From Branchiostoma floridae (lineage: Eukaryota; Chordata; Leptocardii; Amphioxiformes; Branchiostomatidae): a stretch of DNA of 64,000 nucleotides. The notes under the pieces are model-generated. The model was given only the letters and a program-made list of their open reading frames with translations. It made no database searches and was not told the DNA's origin. The stretch covers positions 20,577,330-20,641,329 of the forward strand of contig NC_049991.1 in the NCBI RefSeq assembly GCF_000003815.2, written 5' to 3'. The translations under genes and the position numbers were made by a program. Shown piece after piece: positions 23,101-33,845 of this stretch (positions within the stretch are counted from its first letter, which is position 1; every line of letters starts with the position of its first letter).

Positions 23101-25121
23101 TCCATCTCATGTCCAACTGAATCATCCTATAAATGAACAGGACTGGACAGTACCACTTCTGCAGACCTCATGCTAGACCTGCCACCTGTGGACCATTCCA
23201 ACATTACAGGCTTAGACCTGGCTGTGGTCAGTAAAGAAAACCAATCTTGTACAGGCCTAACTGATGACATCTCCACACTCAACTTAACAGTCAGACAAGT
23301 ACAGAAGGCCCTGCAAAGTTGTAAGGAGAAGAAAGACGTTCGACTTGAAACAATACGAGGACAAGTTCGAACAGCCCGTGAGGACACAGAGGCCATGGTA
23401 CGCAGCCAGACACGGGCGATTATCGGGCTTAGAGAGAAGGATGAAAAAGCACAGAAAATCCTTCTGGAACAAAAGATGGAAATTAGCCAACTTCAGGAGT
23501 CCATCAAGCCCAGAGAAGCAGAAATTGAAGCACTGACAGCTGAAAACACAAAACTGTCCAACCAAGTGGCAGATATTCCTGAGCTTCGTGATGAAGTGAG
23601 AAAGTTAAAAGAGAAAGATGAAACATCACAGAACGTTCTATCAGAACTGAGGCAAGAGATGCAGCAGTTGCAGAGCACTATTAAAACCAGGGAAGCCAAA
23701 ATTGAAGAACTGACAGCTGAAAACACAAAACTGTCCAAACAGGTGGCGGAAGGACACGACCAACTTGAAAGGCTGAGAGAGAAAGAAGAGACACCTTTAA
23801 AGGCTCTTTCAGAACAGGAGCAAGAAACACAGCAGTTACTGGAGACCTACAAGGGCAACGCAGCAGCTCAAACAGAAGACCAAGGGAGTGCCAAGCACAC
23901 AGTGGAGGAGAAAAGTCAGGGAGAAGAATTAATGCTGGAGGAAACACAATCTGGTGCAGAAGACAAAGGTATGCCGAACAAGTAACTTATTATATTTATA
24001 AATTTGCACTCAATTTATAGTATTCAGCACACTAGTACACTAGGTCTATCAGGACTTATGACACACTCTCAGATCTTGAATGTTTGTAATATCATACAAC
24101 TGTTTACATGTATCATTATAATTAAAGACACATTATTCCCAATGAAGGGCAGGGTACAGAGCTAGAGGTGGAGCCTAATCTGTCACGAGAGGTGTCCCTA
24201 GCAGTGCTGCCCAGGCTAAACAAGGAGGAGCTACGCCGGGAGCTGGAGGACAGGAAGGATATAACAGTTACTACTGAGGGCAGCCAGGACAAGCTGATGA
24301 AACGGCTCTGCGATGAAATGGTGAAGGAGTACTCTGACCAGCTAGCAAGTTCAACGAGCTTAGGGAGCAGCACAAGGAATAGACCCATGCAGGACGCGTC
24401 TACCCAAAGAGAAGAAACAAACGAAGCTGCACCAATAAAGGTGGCACATTCTGGACCAACTGGAACAGCTGATACGGAACCAATGCTGAGAGCAACCATT
24501 GGGGCAAAAGGGATAGATGATGCCGGAGCAGGGAAACAACGTGATAGCCAAGAAATGCAGGACGCAGTGAGACTTCGTGTGCGACCGAGCATGACTGAAA
24601 GCCAGAATCCAGGCTCCTGGGATGCAGCGGGTCCAAGCTCCATTGCAATTGCGAAGAGGACACGAGAACAAGAGACCAAGTTTGGGCCGAGTACACCTCT
24701 CAAGAGAAGCAAAACAGGAGAGGAAACAACCCGAAAAGACGTCACGATGAACGTGGCAACAACATCTGGGAATACAAGAGCCGCAGAAGCAACAACTGCC
24801 AAGACAGTGCTATCCCCGAATTTCGCAACACCCAAGTCAGGAATCGTAACTGGTGCTGGTCCAGGGTCAATCGCTATTCCAGGGATGCCAAGCCCCCAAA
24901 GGGCTGGTAACAACTTGACCTGTCCATGTGGATACAAAGCACGCTCCAAGAGTGATCTTCAACAACATGCAGTACAAACTAGACACAAACCTTTCCAATG
25001 TGAAAACAGCAAGTGCAGCTTTAAGACAAGTTATTATCAAAGCCTAAAGAAGCATCAAAGGACCCACGAAAAGAAAGTTGATTTCATCTCTTCTTTTCCA
25101 GGCAGGGGTTTCCATTACTAA
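20134..25121 (+). CDS. Gene C: DED, TRADD-like N, coiled coil, SAP-like and C2H2-finger protein (911 aa)
   Basis: The coding exons are 20134-20407, 21009-21134, 21279-21329, 22341-22823, 23141-23968 and 24148-25121. All joins are phase 1, summing to 2736 nt. Residues 1-91 are a death effector domain: DLYLEISRNLEDQELTDLRN, then ARFVQKADAHQIFNQL and LLRNIDRDDYAEK, the last at the R-x-D-L-L position. Two short linkers follow, with a seven-Asp run. Residues 152-310 (VVPNVTFGSLVFHLRC, LGKLWFMYKHGELDKLM) match the TRADD-like N-terminal fold seen in invertebrate NLR and death proteins. A coiled coil follows, with units EIEALTAENTKLSNQVAD. The last exon has LPRLNKEELRRELEDRKD, SAP-like, a low-complexity Ala/Thr/Ser region, and two finger-like motifs near the end (CPCG with a spaced H-x5-H, and CENSKC with H-x3-H). 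The exon 6 acceptor (cccaatgaag) is weak but alone keeps the phase. The real start is taken as ATG 20134. Likely a signalling adaptor; a nuclear step is suggested by the SAP-like and finger motifs. Confidence 0.75.
21461..21510. repeat. Single unit of a dispersed minisatellite (reverse orientation)
   Basis: The reverse complement reads GGTATAACCACCCTTCGGCG with TAACACACCAGC, the core of the arrays at 49425-49640 and 52422-52560. Intronic in gene C. Confidence 0.55.
21519..22040. mobile_element. Foldback element in a gene C intron
   Basis: Arms of about 150 bp (21519-21670 and 21886-22040) are inverted copies. Matching words include GCTCTGGATACATTGTTTA against its complement at 21980, and ATCAAAGCAATTT against its complement at 21887. 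The loop of about 215 bp is non-coding. It lies between exons 3 and 4. Confidence 0.6.
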
Positions 25122-25290
25122 GAGAGCATGGCCCCTCAACCAGCCTATCACAGAAAATAAATTTAAGTTAGTGTTGTCCAGAGGAAAATCTTTTGCAGAA
25201 TAAGGGAAATTCACAACTAAGGCGGATTTCTTTAGTACTGCATCAGATACTTTTATCGATATGGTTTTATTCTTTTAATAATGTATAATA
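25122..25290 (+). other. 3' UTR of gene C
   Basis: Follows the TAA at 25119-25121. AATAAA at about 25157 could be the poly(A) signal. The sequence changes to GC-rich LINE DNA at about 25290. Confidence 0.4.
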
Positions 25291-28200
25291 ACTGCATCCA
25301 CTCTTCGGCAGCGGGGAGAGAAGCGTTCGTTCTGGGCGATCTCCAGGTAATGAAGATGCAGGCCAGCGAACAGGTGCCTGGCGGATGACCTCAACTATTC
25401 GAGGCAACGGCAGGGACCACACGCCCAAGTGAGCTGGGTACCGCGGGGCAGCTGAGGAAGCCTCCGGCCGTACGACCCCGTGCCGTCCGTCGGACTCAGG
25501 CTCTTCTCAGCCCAGAGAGACTAGTTCGCTCTTGCGCACGAGGCCTGCTGGTCTATAAACACTTGTATTTCAAAGACTCTTTGTCCTTAAATACTGTGCA
25601 AGTCCAACTACGCAAAGTCCAACGGCGATGGGAGATTCGACGACGGTGGTAGGCCTGAGAAGCTGGAAACTACCAGCCGGACTCCTGCACGTTTGGCGAC
25701 TCGTGTGTGATGGCCGCGTGGAGGCTGAACTAGCCAAGCGGAAGCCCTGCGAGGTCCTGCACGAGTGACCGGGCAGCCTTTTCTAGGGATAGCACTGCCC
25801 GCCTCCATGGAGGGAGCTCCCGATAAAAGGGTGGAGTAAACAAAGCCTGCTTGGCAATGCCCTGGTCAGCAGTCCACGGCTGACGGGTTCTCCAATCACA
25901 GTGGTAGACAAACAGGTACTGCCTCGAAAAAGCAAAACAGACAATGTGCTGCATCTGCAGCACTGACAATTAGTTGCTGGAACGTAAGGACGATGCTAGA
26001 TCGCGACGACTCGGGAAGACCTGAACGACTCTCAGCGATCATTGACAGGGAACTGCACCGATACCGTGTCGATGTGGCTGCTTTGTCTGAAACAAGGCTG
26101 AAAGGCCAAGGACAGCTCTCAGAGCAGCACTACACGTTTTTCTGGTCGGGAGGTGACCTTCATCAAGCCGGGGTCGCGTTTGCCATACATAAGGACGTGT
26201 TGACAAGACTAGCGGCAGCTCCGTCTGCATTGTCCAACCGTCTCTCGAGCATTCGCATCAGACTGGCTGAGAAACGTTTCCTGACCTTGGTGGCAGTATA
26301 TGCCCCAACTATGACTTACGACGACACCACAAGAGCAAACTTCTACGCGGACCTTGGACGTGTTCTCAGTGACGTGCCGAAAGCAGACAAGCTTATTGTC
26401 CTCGGCGACTTTAACGCGCGCGTGGGGAGTGACCGTACAGGTTGGAAGCGCGTGCGGGGACCACACGCCAAGGGACGGACAAATGCCAACGGCAGCCTGC
26501 TGTTGGAACTTTGCACTGAATTAGACTTGGCAATTACTAATACCTTTTTCGCTATGCCCGACAAATGGTATTTCTCCTGGATGCACCCACGCTCACGTAA
26601 GTGGCACTTGCTGGACTACATCCTTGTGCGGAGGGACGACCTTAGGGACGTGAAATCTACAAGGGTGATGCGAGGTGCGACCTGTGGAACAGACCACATG
26701 ATGGTGAGAGCGGTATGTAATCTGCGTATTGCACCGACCCGCCAAAAACGGGCAAGACAACCTTTTCGCAAACTTGACGTTAGTTTGCTTTCACAAAAGG
26801 CCGAGGAACTGGAAAACACTGTGTTTGGTAGTATCAACCAGCTCCAGGACCCTGACACCGAAGAAATGAGCTTGAACAAACGTTGGAGTCAAATCAGCAG
26901 TGTAGTGTACGATGCCGCAAAAGAAGTCCTTGGGCACCCAAGACGGCGACATGCTGACTGGTTTGATCAGAACGACATGAATATTGCAAAACTGATTGAT
27001 GATGTGAGGGTTTGCCGCCAGCAGGTTCTGTCTGCAGTGTGCACAAGGCGGACTACAGAGCGACTGCGAGATGCTCGTTCGAAGCTCCAGCGTGCTACCC
27101 GCCGAATGAAGAACGAGTGGTGGGATCACAAGGCGGAGGAACTGCAGGGGTATACATACGCCCACCTGACTCGAGCCTTCTACGACGGGTTGAAAACCGT
27201 CTACGGGCCCCGACCTTCAGGCTCTAACCCAGTACTGAGTACTGATGGCACTACTCTCCACACGACACCGGACGAAATCCTGAGGAGATGGAAGGAACAC
27301 TTCCAGCAGCTCTTAAACAGACCCTCTATGGTTGACAGTGCAGCCATTGAGAGGCTGGAACAGCGCCCCACGCGGCATGACCTGGACGGGCCACCCACAT
27401 CCGATGAGCTGCAGCAAGCGCTGAAGTCCTTGAGAAACGGAAAGGCGCCCGGCGTCGACGGGATTCCAGCAGAGGTGCTGAAACACAGTGGCAATGCGCT
27501 GCACAACGAACTCCTGCGGCTGTATCGACGCTGCTGGAAAGATGGCGCTGTCCCCCAGGATTTCAAGGACGCCATGATAGTCACTATCTACAAACGCAAG
27601 GGTGATCGGCGTGACTGTGGAAACTCCCGGGGTATCTCGCTCCTCAGTATTGCTGGCAAAGTACTGGCAAAGATTGCCTTATCAAGACTGCGAGTGATCT
27701 CGGAGGGAATACTGTCGGAGAGTCAGTGCGGGTTCAGACCCGGCCGTGGTACCACAGATATGATTTTTGCTCTAAGACAACTTCAAGAAAAAGCTGTGGA
27801 ACAAAGGATGCCTCTGTATATAGTCTTTATAGACTTTTCAAAGGCTTTTGACTCTGTGGGTAGGGAAGCCCTGTGGCACATTCTGGAGAGGTATGGATGT
27901 CCACCAAAGCTACTGGCTGTCATCAAGGCGTTCCACACGGATATGCGAGCCATGGTGACTGTAGACGGTGAGGCCTCTGACTTCTTCCAGGTCCTTCATG
28001 GGGTGAGACAGGGATGCATACTGGCTCCCACCCTGTTCGCACTGTTCCTGGCAGCTGTGATTGAAGAAATGTCGGACGATACACTGGACGGGATTTACAT
28101 CCGAACACGCTCGGATGGTGGACTCTTCAATCTGGCACGGCTAAAATCCCAACGGCACGTACTGGTGAAGTGCATCCGAGAACTCCTCTACGCTGACGAC

Positions 28201-28311
28201 TCTGGACTGGTGGCACACACACTGGATGGTATCCAGCGACTTTTACAGAAGTTTGCCGAAGCAGCCAGAGCTTATGGTATGACCATAAACGTCAAGAAAA
28301 CGGAGGTATGA
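25290..28311 (+). mobile_element. Non-LTR retrotransposon (LINE) with APE endonuclease and reverse transcriptase, 3' part missing
   Basis: GC-rich DNA unlike its surroundings. About 650 bp of leader is followed by an open frame of about 780 codons, with ATG at 25993; the frame is also open upstream, including ISCWNVRTM. Endonuclease motifs, in order: VAALSETRLKG, LVAVYAPT, LGDFNARVG, HLLDYILVRR, GTDHMMVRA. Reverse transcriptase motifs: GKAPGVDGIPAE, GISLLSIAGKVLAKI, SQCGFRPGRGTTD, VFIDFSKAFDSV, GVRQGCILAPTLF and the catalytic LLYADDSGLVAH. The frame ends at KKTEV, just after the YADD block. The thumb, C-terminal part and 3' tail are absent, which is unusual because LINEs normally lose the 5' end. 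Clade is not certain (it resembles elements annotated as craniofacial development protein 2-like). No frame breaks are seen in the retained part, so it is fairly young. It lies between genes C and D. Confidence 0.85.
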
Positions 28312-28718
28312 TATTGTATATTAACAGTAAGATATTTACATTTCACAGTAATACTAACAGTTTTGAGATGCTAAAAAGTTACAGGGGTGACGTTTTACAC
28401 AGATCTACTATATGTACAATTGTACAACAGTGACTATACGTGGAATTGGAATTGAACTTTGAGCCTGAAGCCAAAAATTTGTTGCTTTATTTTATTTGTA
28501 AGAAGGTAAACAACCACATGTGTCAAATGTTTTGAGAGGGAATAGATTGAAAATTTACTTTGTACAATATATGTATGATACAGCTTTGCAGCACTGTTTT
28601 TAAAAACAGTTTTCTGCAAAGCTGTAAATATATAGACTGAACTGTGCTACTTGTAAACAGACAATAGATACCCAGGTGTATCCTGTGCTAACCATCACTT
28701 TCCTCCCTACAGCTGCAG

Positions 28719-29300
28719 GTGGCCGTTCCTGTGGCAGGTCAGGTGTATAACCGCTTCCTAGAGTACTACAGACAGCACAATAACACCATGCCAATGACTT
28801 CATACCTGAAGGCTGTTCAAGAGAGGAACCAGGCATTGGAGGAGAGGGCCCAGGCATTGGAGGAGAGGGCCCAGGTATTGGAGGAGAGGGCCCAGTTATT
28901 GGAGGAGAGGGCCCAGGCCATACAGGAGAGGGCCCAGGCCTTGGAGGAGAGGAACCAGGCCAGGCAAGAGTTGGATCAGGCACTACATGAGTTGAGCCAT
29001 GCTATACAGCAGAGGATCCAGGCCTTGCAGGAAAGGGATGAGGCCTTACAACAGATTGATCAGTCAACACAAGAAAATGATGACGCCCTACAGCAGAATG
29101 CACTGTTCATGCAAGAAAAGGCAGAGCAAGAGCAACTGTTACAGGATGTTCAGTTGATGCAAGAGAGGGAAGAATTCCTACAAGAAACATTAAAGGCAGA
29201 AGCACTGCATATCAAAGAAGAGAGAGACCAGGCCCTACAGCAGAAGGCTAGGGCTGAACAAATGTTGGAGAGGGTAAAAAGAGAACTCTTCAAAGGTTGA
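28719..29300 (+). CDS. Gene D: coiled-coil protein of the cluster, 3' exon only (193 codons seen)
   Basis: The exon begins after an acceptor (ctgcag) with VAVPVAGQVYNRFLEYYRQH, homologous to gene A exon 3. It runs into heptads ALEERAQ repeated about six times (a 21-bp tandem repeat), then a longer coiled coil (DEALQQIDQSTQEND, RDQALQQKARAEQMLERVK) and a stop at 29298-29300. The start codon and the equivalents of gene A exons 1-2 are missing. The 3-kb LINE occupies that place, so D may be 5'-truncated. After the stop, 29330-29455 holds an SP-rich frame homologous to the tail beyond gene E. It is a paralogue of A (5' part) and E (3' part). Expression is doubtful. Confidence 0.6.
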   Translation: MAVPVAGQVYNRFLEYYRQHNNTMPMTSYLKAVQERNQALEERAQALEERAQVLEERAQLLEERAQAIQERAQALEERNQARQELDQALHELSHAIQQRIQALQERDEALQQIDQSTQENDDALQQNALFMQEKAEQEQLLQDVQLMQEREEFLQETLKAEALHIKEERDQALQQKARAEQMLERVKRELFKG

Positions 29301-29329
29301 GGCCACTGCAAGAAAGTACTGCAATGTCC

Positions 29330-29455
29330 AAGAAGAGGACAACCAACTACAGAGCTTCAAAGCCGGACAGTCTCCTGGACTGAAACCTCCCTCTCCTGTA
29401 TTCAAATTCCCATCAAGCAGTCAGTCTTCTAGATCCCAACATTCACCCTACTAAC
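29330..29455 (+). pseudogene. Detached Ser/Pro-rich tail of gene D
   Basis: The open frame reads QEEDNQLQSFKAGQSPG, then PSPVFKFPSSSQSSRSQHSP and Y-stop. It is aligned with gene E, where QEEDSQLQS is in frame with the coiled coil. In D small insertions or deletions near 29295-29330 put it out of frame with the ORF above. It is probably the original C terminus. Confidence 0.5.
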
Positions 29456-29859
29456 TACAGTTTTACTACATGTACATACAGCATGCAGCACAGCTGTAAG
29501 AAGAATTGCTTGGCATTGTTGGACAGAAAACACAGAATCAGAGACCTTTGATAATGACTTTTCTATATACAAAATAAATAAGTTTATGTCATGTACATTG
29601 TATGTACAGTAGCATTAGCTGCCTACAAATCTTATATCAATTTCTTATCATATTGATACGTGGTACACAGAATTTGGTATACCTAATTGCATGTTATTGG
29701 AATTTCTGAGTATACAAGTGTGGCTCTGTGTACCACACAGCTGTAAAATTGATTTCACTTAATTCAGTCTGAATGAGATTAACATTGACTTTGTGTCAGT
29801 CAGTTCAATCACCATCCAGGGAAAAGACTAACAAGTTTTTAGTCTCTTCATGAATCTTT

Positions 29860-31165
29860 CCACAATGGCCCGTTCCAGCCAAACAACATATAAGCCCCCC
29901 TGTTCTATTTCAAACACCAGGGTCAAAAACGATGCGAAACAATTTAGTTTATTAACTTTATATACCACCACATCATATTGTTACCTAGGTCTGCTCTTGT
30001 CCGCTTCTGGCAACTTTTCCTTAGCCAAAAAAGAACTTACTCTCAAAGCACGTAAAGTTGTCTTCAGTATAAAATCCCTCATCCGCTCTCCGATCTCTAT
30101 AAAGAATTTATCAAAAATTTTTGATACATGTATCAAGCCTATCATTCTATATGTTAGTGAATGTGTATGTTGGGGCAAAGACCACTTGCAGGATAATTCT
30201 CCAGTTGAAGTGCTTCACAACCGTTTTTGCAAAAGTATTCTAGGAGTTCATAGAAACGCCAGCAACTTGGCATGTAAAGCTGAACTCGGAAGATTTCCAT
30301 TAGATGTTGATGTTTCAGTTAGGATAGTTAAATATTGGTTGCGGCTAAGACAACTTGAGACATGTACACATCCTTTACAAGTTGACGCTCTATTGTCCCA
30401 ACAAAACGATATGATGAATAGTAACAAGAAAAAATGGTTGTACCATGTTAAAGAAATTCTAGATAGTAGCGGTAATTCATTCATCTGACACAGTAACAAT
30501 GTAAATACTGATAGCAAGCATGTTTGTGTATCGCTAAGAAAAAGGCTAACAGACATGTATATTCAAAGATCTCTTCACCAATTATCTGTTAATGCTGGTA
30601 AGTTAACATTGTATAAGAAACTTAAATCTGAGTACAGTATGGAGAGTTACCTATACCACTCAGATTTTGAGCTTAGATCCGCTTTATGTAAAATGAGGAT
30701 AAGTGCTCATTCATTAGAAATAGAGAGAGGCAGGTACAAAAAACTGTCCGTTGACGAGAGAACGTGTAAATACTGTTCAGGGAAAGCAGTGGAAGATGAA
30801 CTACATTTCATTTGTCAATGTTCACATTACAGTTCCGAAAGAAACAAACTTTTCCTTAAAATCAGCAAAACTTTTCCAAGCTTTTATCACCTTACCGACC
30901 AAAAAAAATCAATCTTCTTGCTTAAGTCGTCCAACCCCTTTATATATGAAAATGTTGGACAATTCAACTCCTACTGCTTACGAAAAAGAAGTCAAACCCA
31001 TCAAATAGCCTAATAAGTAGAAATAGATTTAGTTTAGACGTTATTCCCTTTTGATTTATCTATGAATATCATTTCCCTTCTTTGTTAAGTATGTTTAATA
31101 TGTATACCACTACTACTTTACTTTGTATGCAATTAGCCCTCGGGCATGAATTTGCAATAAAGATT
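29860..31165 (+). mobile_element. 5'-truncated LINE: reverse transcriptase C-terminal part and 3' tail
   Basis: Two frames (to 30488, and 30555-31013) encode the region after the RT core: YLGLLLSASGNFSLAKKELT, KIFDTCIKPIILYVSECVCW, VEVLHNRFCKSILGVHRN and a WLRLRQLE block. A zinc-knuckle-like region follows with ERTCKYC, EDELHFICQC and HYSSERNK. The layout is that of CR1/L2-type ORF2 C termini. The coding part is broken by a stop at 30486. The 3' UTR ends with the family tail at 31126-31165 and a TATAAT repeat. It is a relative of the fragment at 5145-5640. Confidence 0.8.
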
Positions 31166-31581
31166 ATAATTATAATACCGACTGACCGACTCAGCTTTTG
31201 GGCCCTGAAATCGTCTCAGAACGGGCCAAAGAAAAATGCTATGCTTTCTTTGTTGAAGGCTACACATCCACCGAGTAGTCGTTTGAGGAGGGGTCTATCT
31301 GCTCCAGCCATATTTCGTTAATTTTGTACTGTATCGGGCCATTAAACAATCATTCAATCCATAATTTCATAAAATTCTTGTTACTAATAACCCATGTATT
31401 CATGATACTGTGTGCACTTTATCAGCCCCAAATTCTGGGATGATAATTACAAATTAATTTATTGTTCAAAGGAAGTTTACAATTTTATGTATCAGTAATT
31501 ATAACTTAAAATATAAATAGACTGCAACTTGGGTGAATGTACATCAAAGTACTATTTTTGGAAAATGCTGAGTGTCCCTAT

Positions 31582-33712
31582 AATAGATCGTTTTCACAAT
31601 GACGTCACAGTCGCGTTCGAACGTTCGAACGGCCATGTTGGATGATAAGCGGCTCGATCTCCACACAGCAGTGTGTTGCACGTGGTGGACTCGTACGTGG
31701 AAAGCAGCCTTTTTTATTCAGGAAACGGACTGGATGTTTGCCGTGCTAACTGCGAGTTCCATAAACACAGGATACGGCCTACTCGCCGTTTCTGTTCAAC
31801 AACATTACCTACAGTCCGTCCTCTTTTCAATAACTTGATTAAACCACTCTCCTACTAGCCCACCAACAGTAGACCTGCCGTGGAGTTTGTGCATGCTTTT
31901 TTAAAATTTTTTTTGGAGAAAGTTGGTTTCTGGTACAGGGTATGTCATGGACGTATACCATGTTACACGCAAATGTCAGCAAGCTTGTTCTATTTCTTCT
32001 TCATAAAACACGGCACATCGCGTCCTGAGCTGTGAATGATATTTTCACCAGTACTGCCCCGATGTTTTGTCGATAATCAAGCGAGGATTAAAAATTGTTT
32101 GGCTTGTTCAGGAGGAATGAAATTCGAACTTTTTTTACCCACGATTGTGTAGCTGGTAGAACAAAACAATAATTTCTTCAGTCGCAAACTTTACCTAAGG
32201 CAAGACAAAACATGTCAATGCGGAACTTACACGTGTTAACGGACACAATACACCCCTCACGCGCATCTCAATCGTTGTGTCAGTTTTACGCTCAGCACGG
32301 CCCAGTACGCTTACCTAAAAGTATGAGGTGAGGTGTGTATTGTGCATACGACTGGTATGATCATATGAAGAAAAATGTCAATACGGACCTCATATGGACT
32401 TGATATATACGCTCGTGTGACTGCACCTGAAGGATGCGGTCACACATGCGTATACATTCAAGTCCGTATGAGGTTCGTATGAAATTCTTAGCCCCCACCG
32501 TGCTCCACAGGTCGCTGGGAAAATAAAATTGGACAAATATATACAGATAACATGCCAGAGGAGTTAGCTAGGTCGCAAACATACTCCCTCGGCCAACTAA
32601 CTTCTCTAGCATGTTATCTGAGTGTCTATATTTGTTTAATTCCTGCTTTTTCCCAGTGAGACATGTGAAGCCTGATAGAGACAAATATTCCATAGGGACC
32701 TCATACGAACTTTGAGAAAGATTCTTTATTGAGACATGACAAAAGTACAGAGACTTTCGTAAGGTCTACATGTATAACAGAAATACGCACGTGTGACGGC
32801 ACCCTTACACAAAACTTTGACAGCCCCTTCCGTATCTCGCACGATTTTAGTATTGAATCGACAAAATGTGGCGTACGTGTCTTCCAGCGAGCTTTGCGCT
32901 TGTGGCGAGGGAGGTTTCTACAAGTCTGGTCGAGTTCTGTCACCTCCATGCCGCGACGGGCACTAAACGCAATTTGGCATCTGACTAAACATGTGCTAAG
33001 CATTCTCAGAGTTTGAATTTTCAGTATTAAGTGCAACGTTCCAGTCTGTCGCAATAACGTCAGCGCTAGCAGCCCTGATTCGTATGTTTAACGTTAGTTG
33101 ATCAACTGAATTGTAATTTTGTAAACAGACCTTTCTAATACACATGTTGACAAAACCAAAATACGGAAAAAAGACGCTCGCACGAACTTATCTTATACCA
33201 CTATTCCGCTGGCCCCACTATCCGCTTGCCTCACGGAGTTAGGGTCGGGGCCGGGGAAGCGCTAAATCTTGCCCCTTGTTAGGCAAGTGGATATTGAGGG
33301 CCAGCTCGTGCGCGCATGCGGTGGGGATTGGTAGCTAGTCCTCTGCACGCCGCCTGTCAGTGAAAGGATATCATCGAGGCCGCTTCACCGCGAACTCTAA
33401 ACCACCGCGAACACTCCATTTCCCGCTATCGCAAAAGTAAATCCTCGCTATCGGCACCAGCATTAGATCGTTGAAAAAAGTGCCATTTTTAAAAGTATAT
33501 AGATCAAGACATATTATTGCAACTTTGTCCTGATATCTAACCTTGGCTACATCACTTAATGATTCACAGAATGGAGACAAAACAGCACACTTGAACCCGC
33601 CGCAAGTAACTTTGATAGCACCGTTCTGTGTTCTAGTCATCCAGGTTATCATCCAACATGGCGCCCACGCGTGATCGAACGGTTTTCGAACGTTCTGTGA
33701 AAACGATCTATT
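31582..33712. mobile_element. 2.1-kb terminal-inverted-repeat element without a transposase
   Basis: The left end AATAGATCGTTTTCACA (31582) and right end TGTGAAAACGATCTATT (to 33712) are inverted copies. The match continues inward about 65 bp, with CGTTCGAACG-type words and GCCATGTTGGATGATAA. Inside lie two more inverted repeats: 32380-32490 (GGACCTCATATGGACTTGAT against its complement) and 32515-32660 (CTGGGAAAA and AGATAACATGC against complements). A GCGAACTCTAAACCACCGCG repeat is at about 33390. No convincing coding frame. Non-autonomous, inserted upstream of gene E. Confidence 0.75.
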
Positions 33713-33845
33713 GTTTATTTTTGGTTCAAAAGCTTAATTTTGAAAATCCATCAACTTAGACTGGTCTTCAGAATATGAGTAGAAATTTGGAAACTGCATA
33801 ATGCATCCATCCCTAATCAAGCCGACATCCACATTTTTAATAGCT

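Noticed and set aside
24360-24949. Long minus-strand frames opposite the last exon of gene C
   Set aside because: They lie antisense to a well supported exon and show hydrophobic low complexity only.
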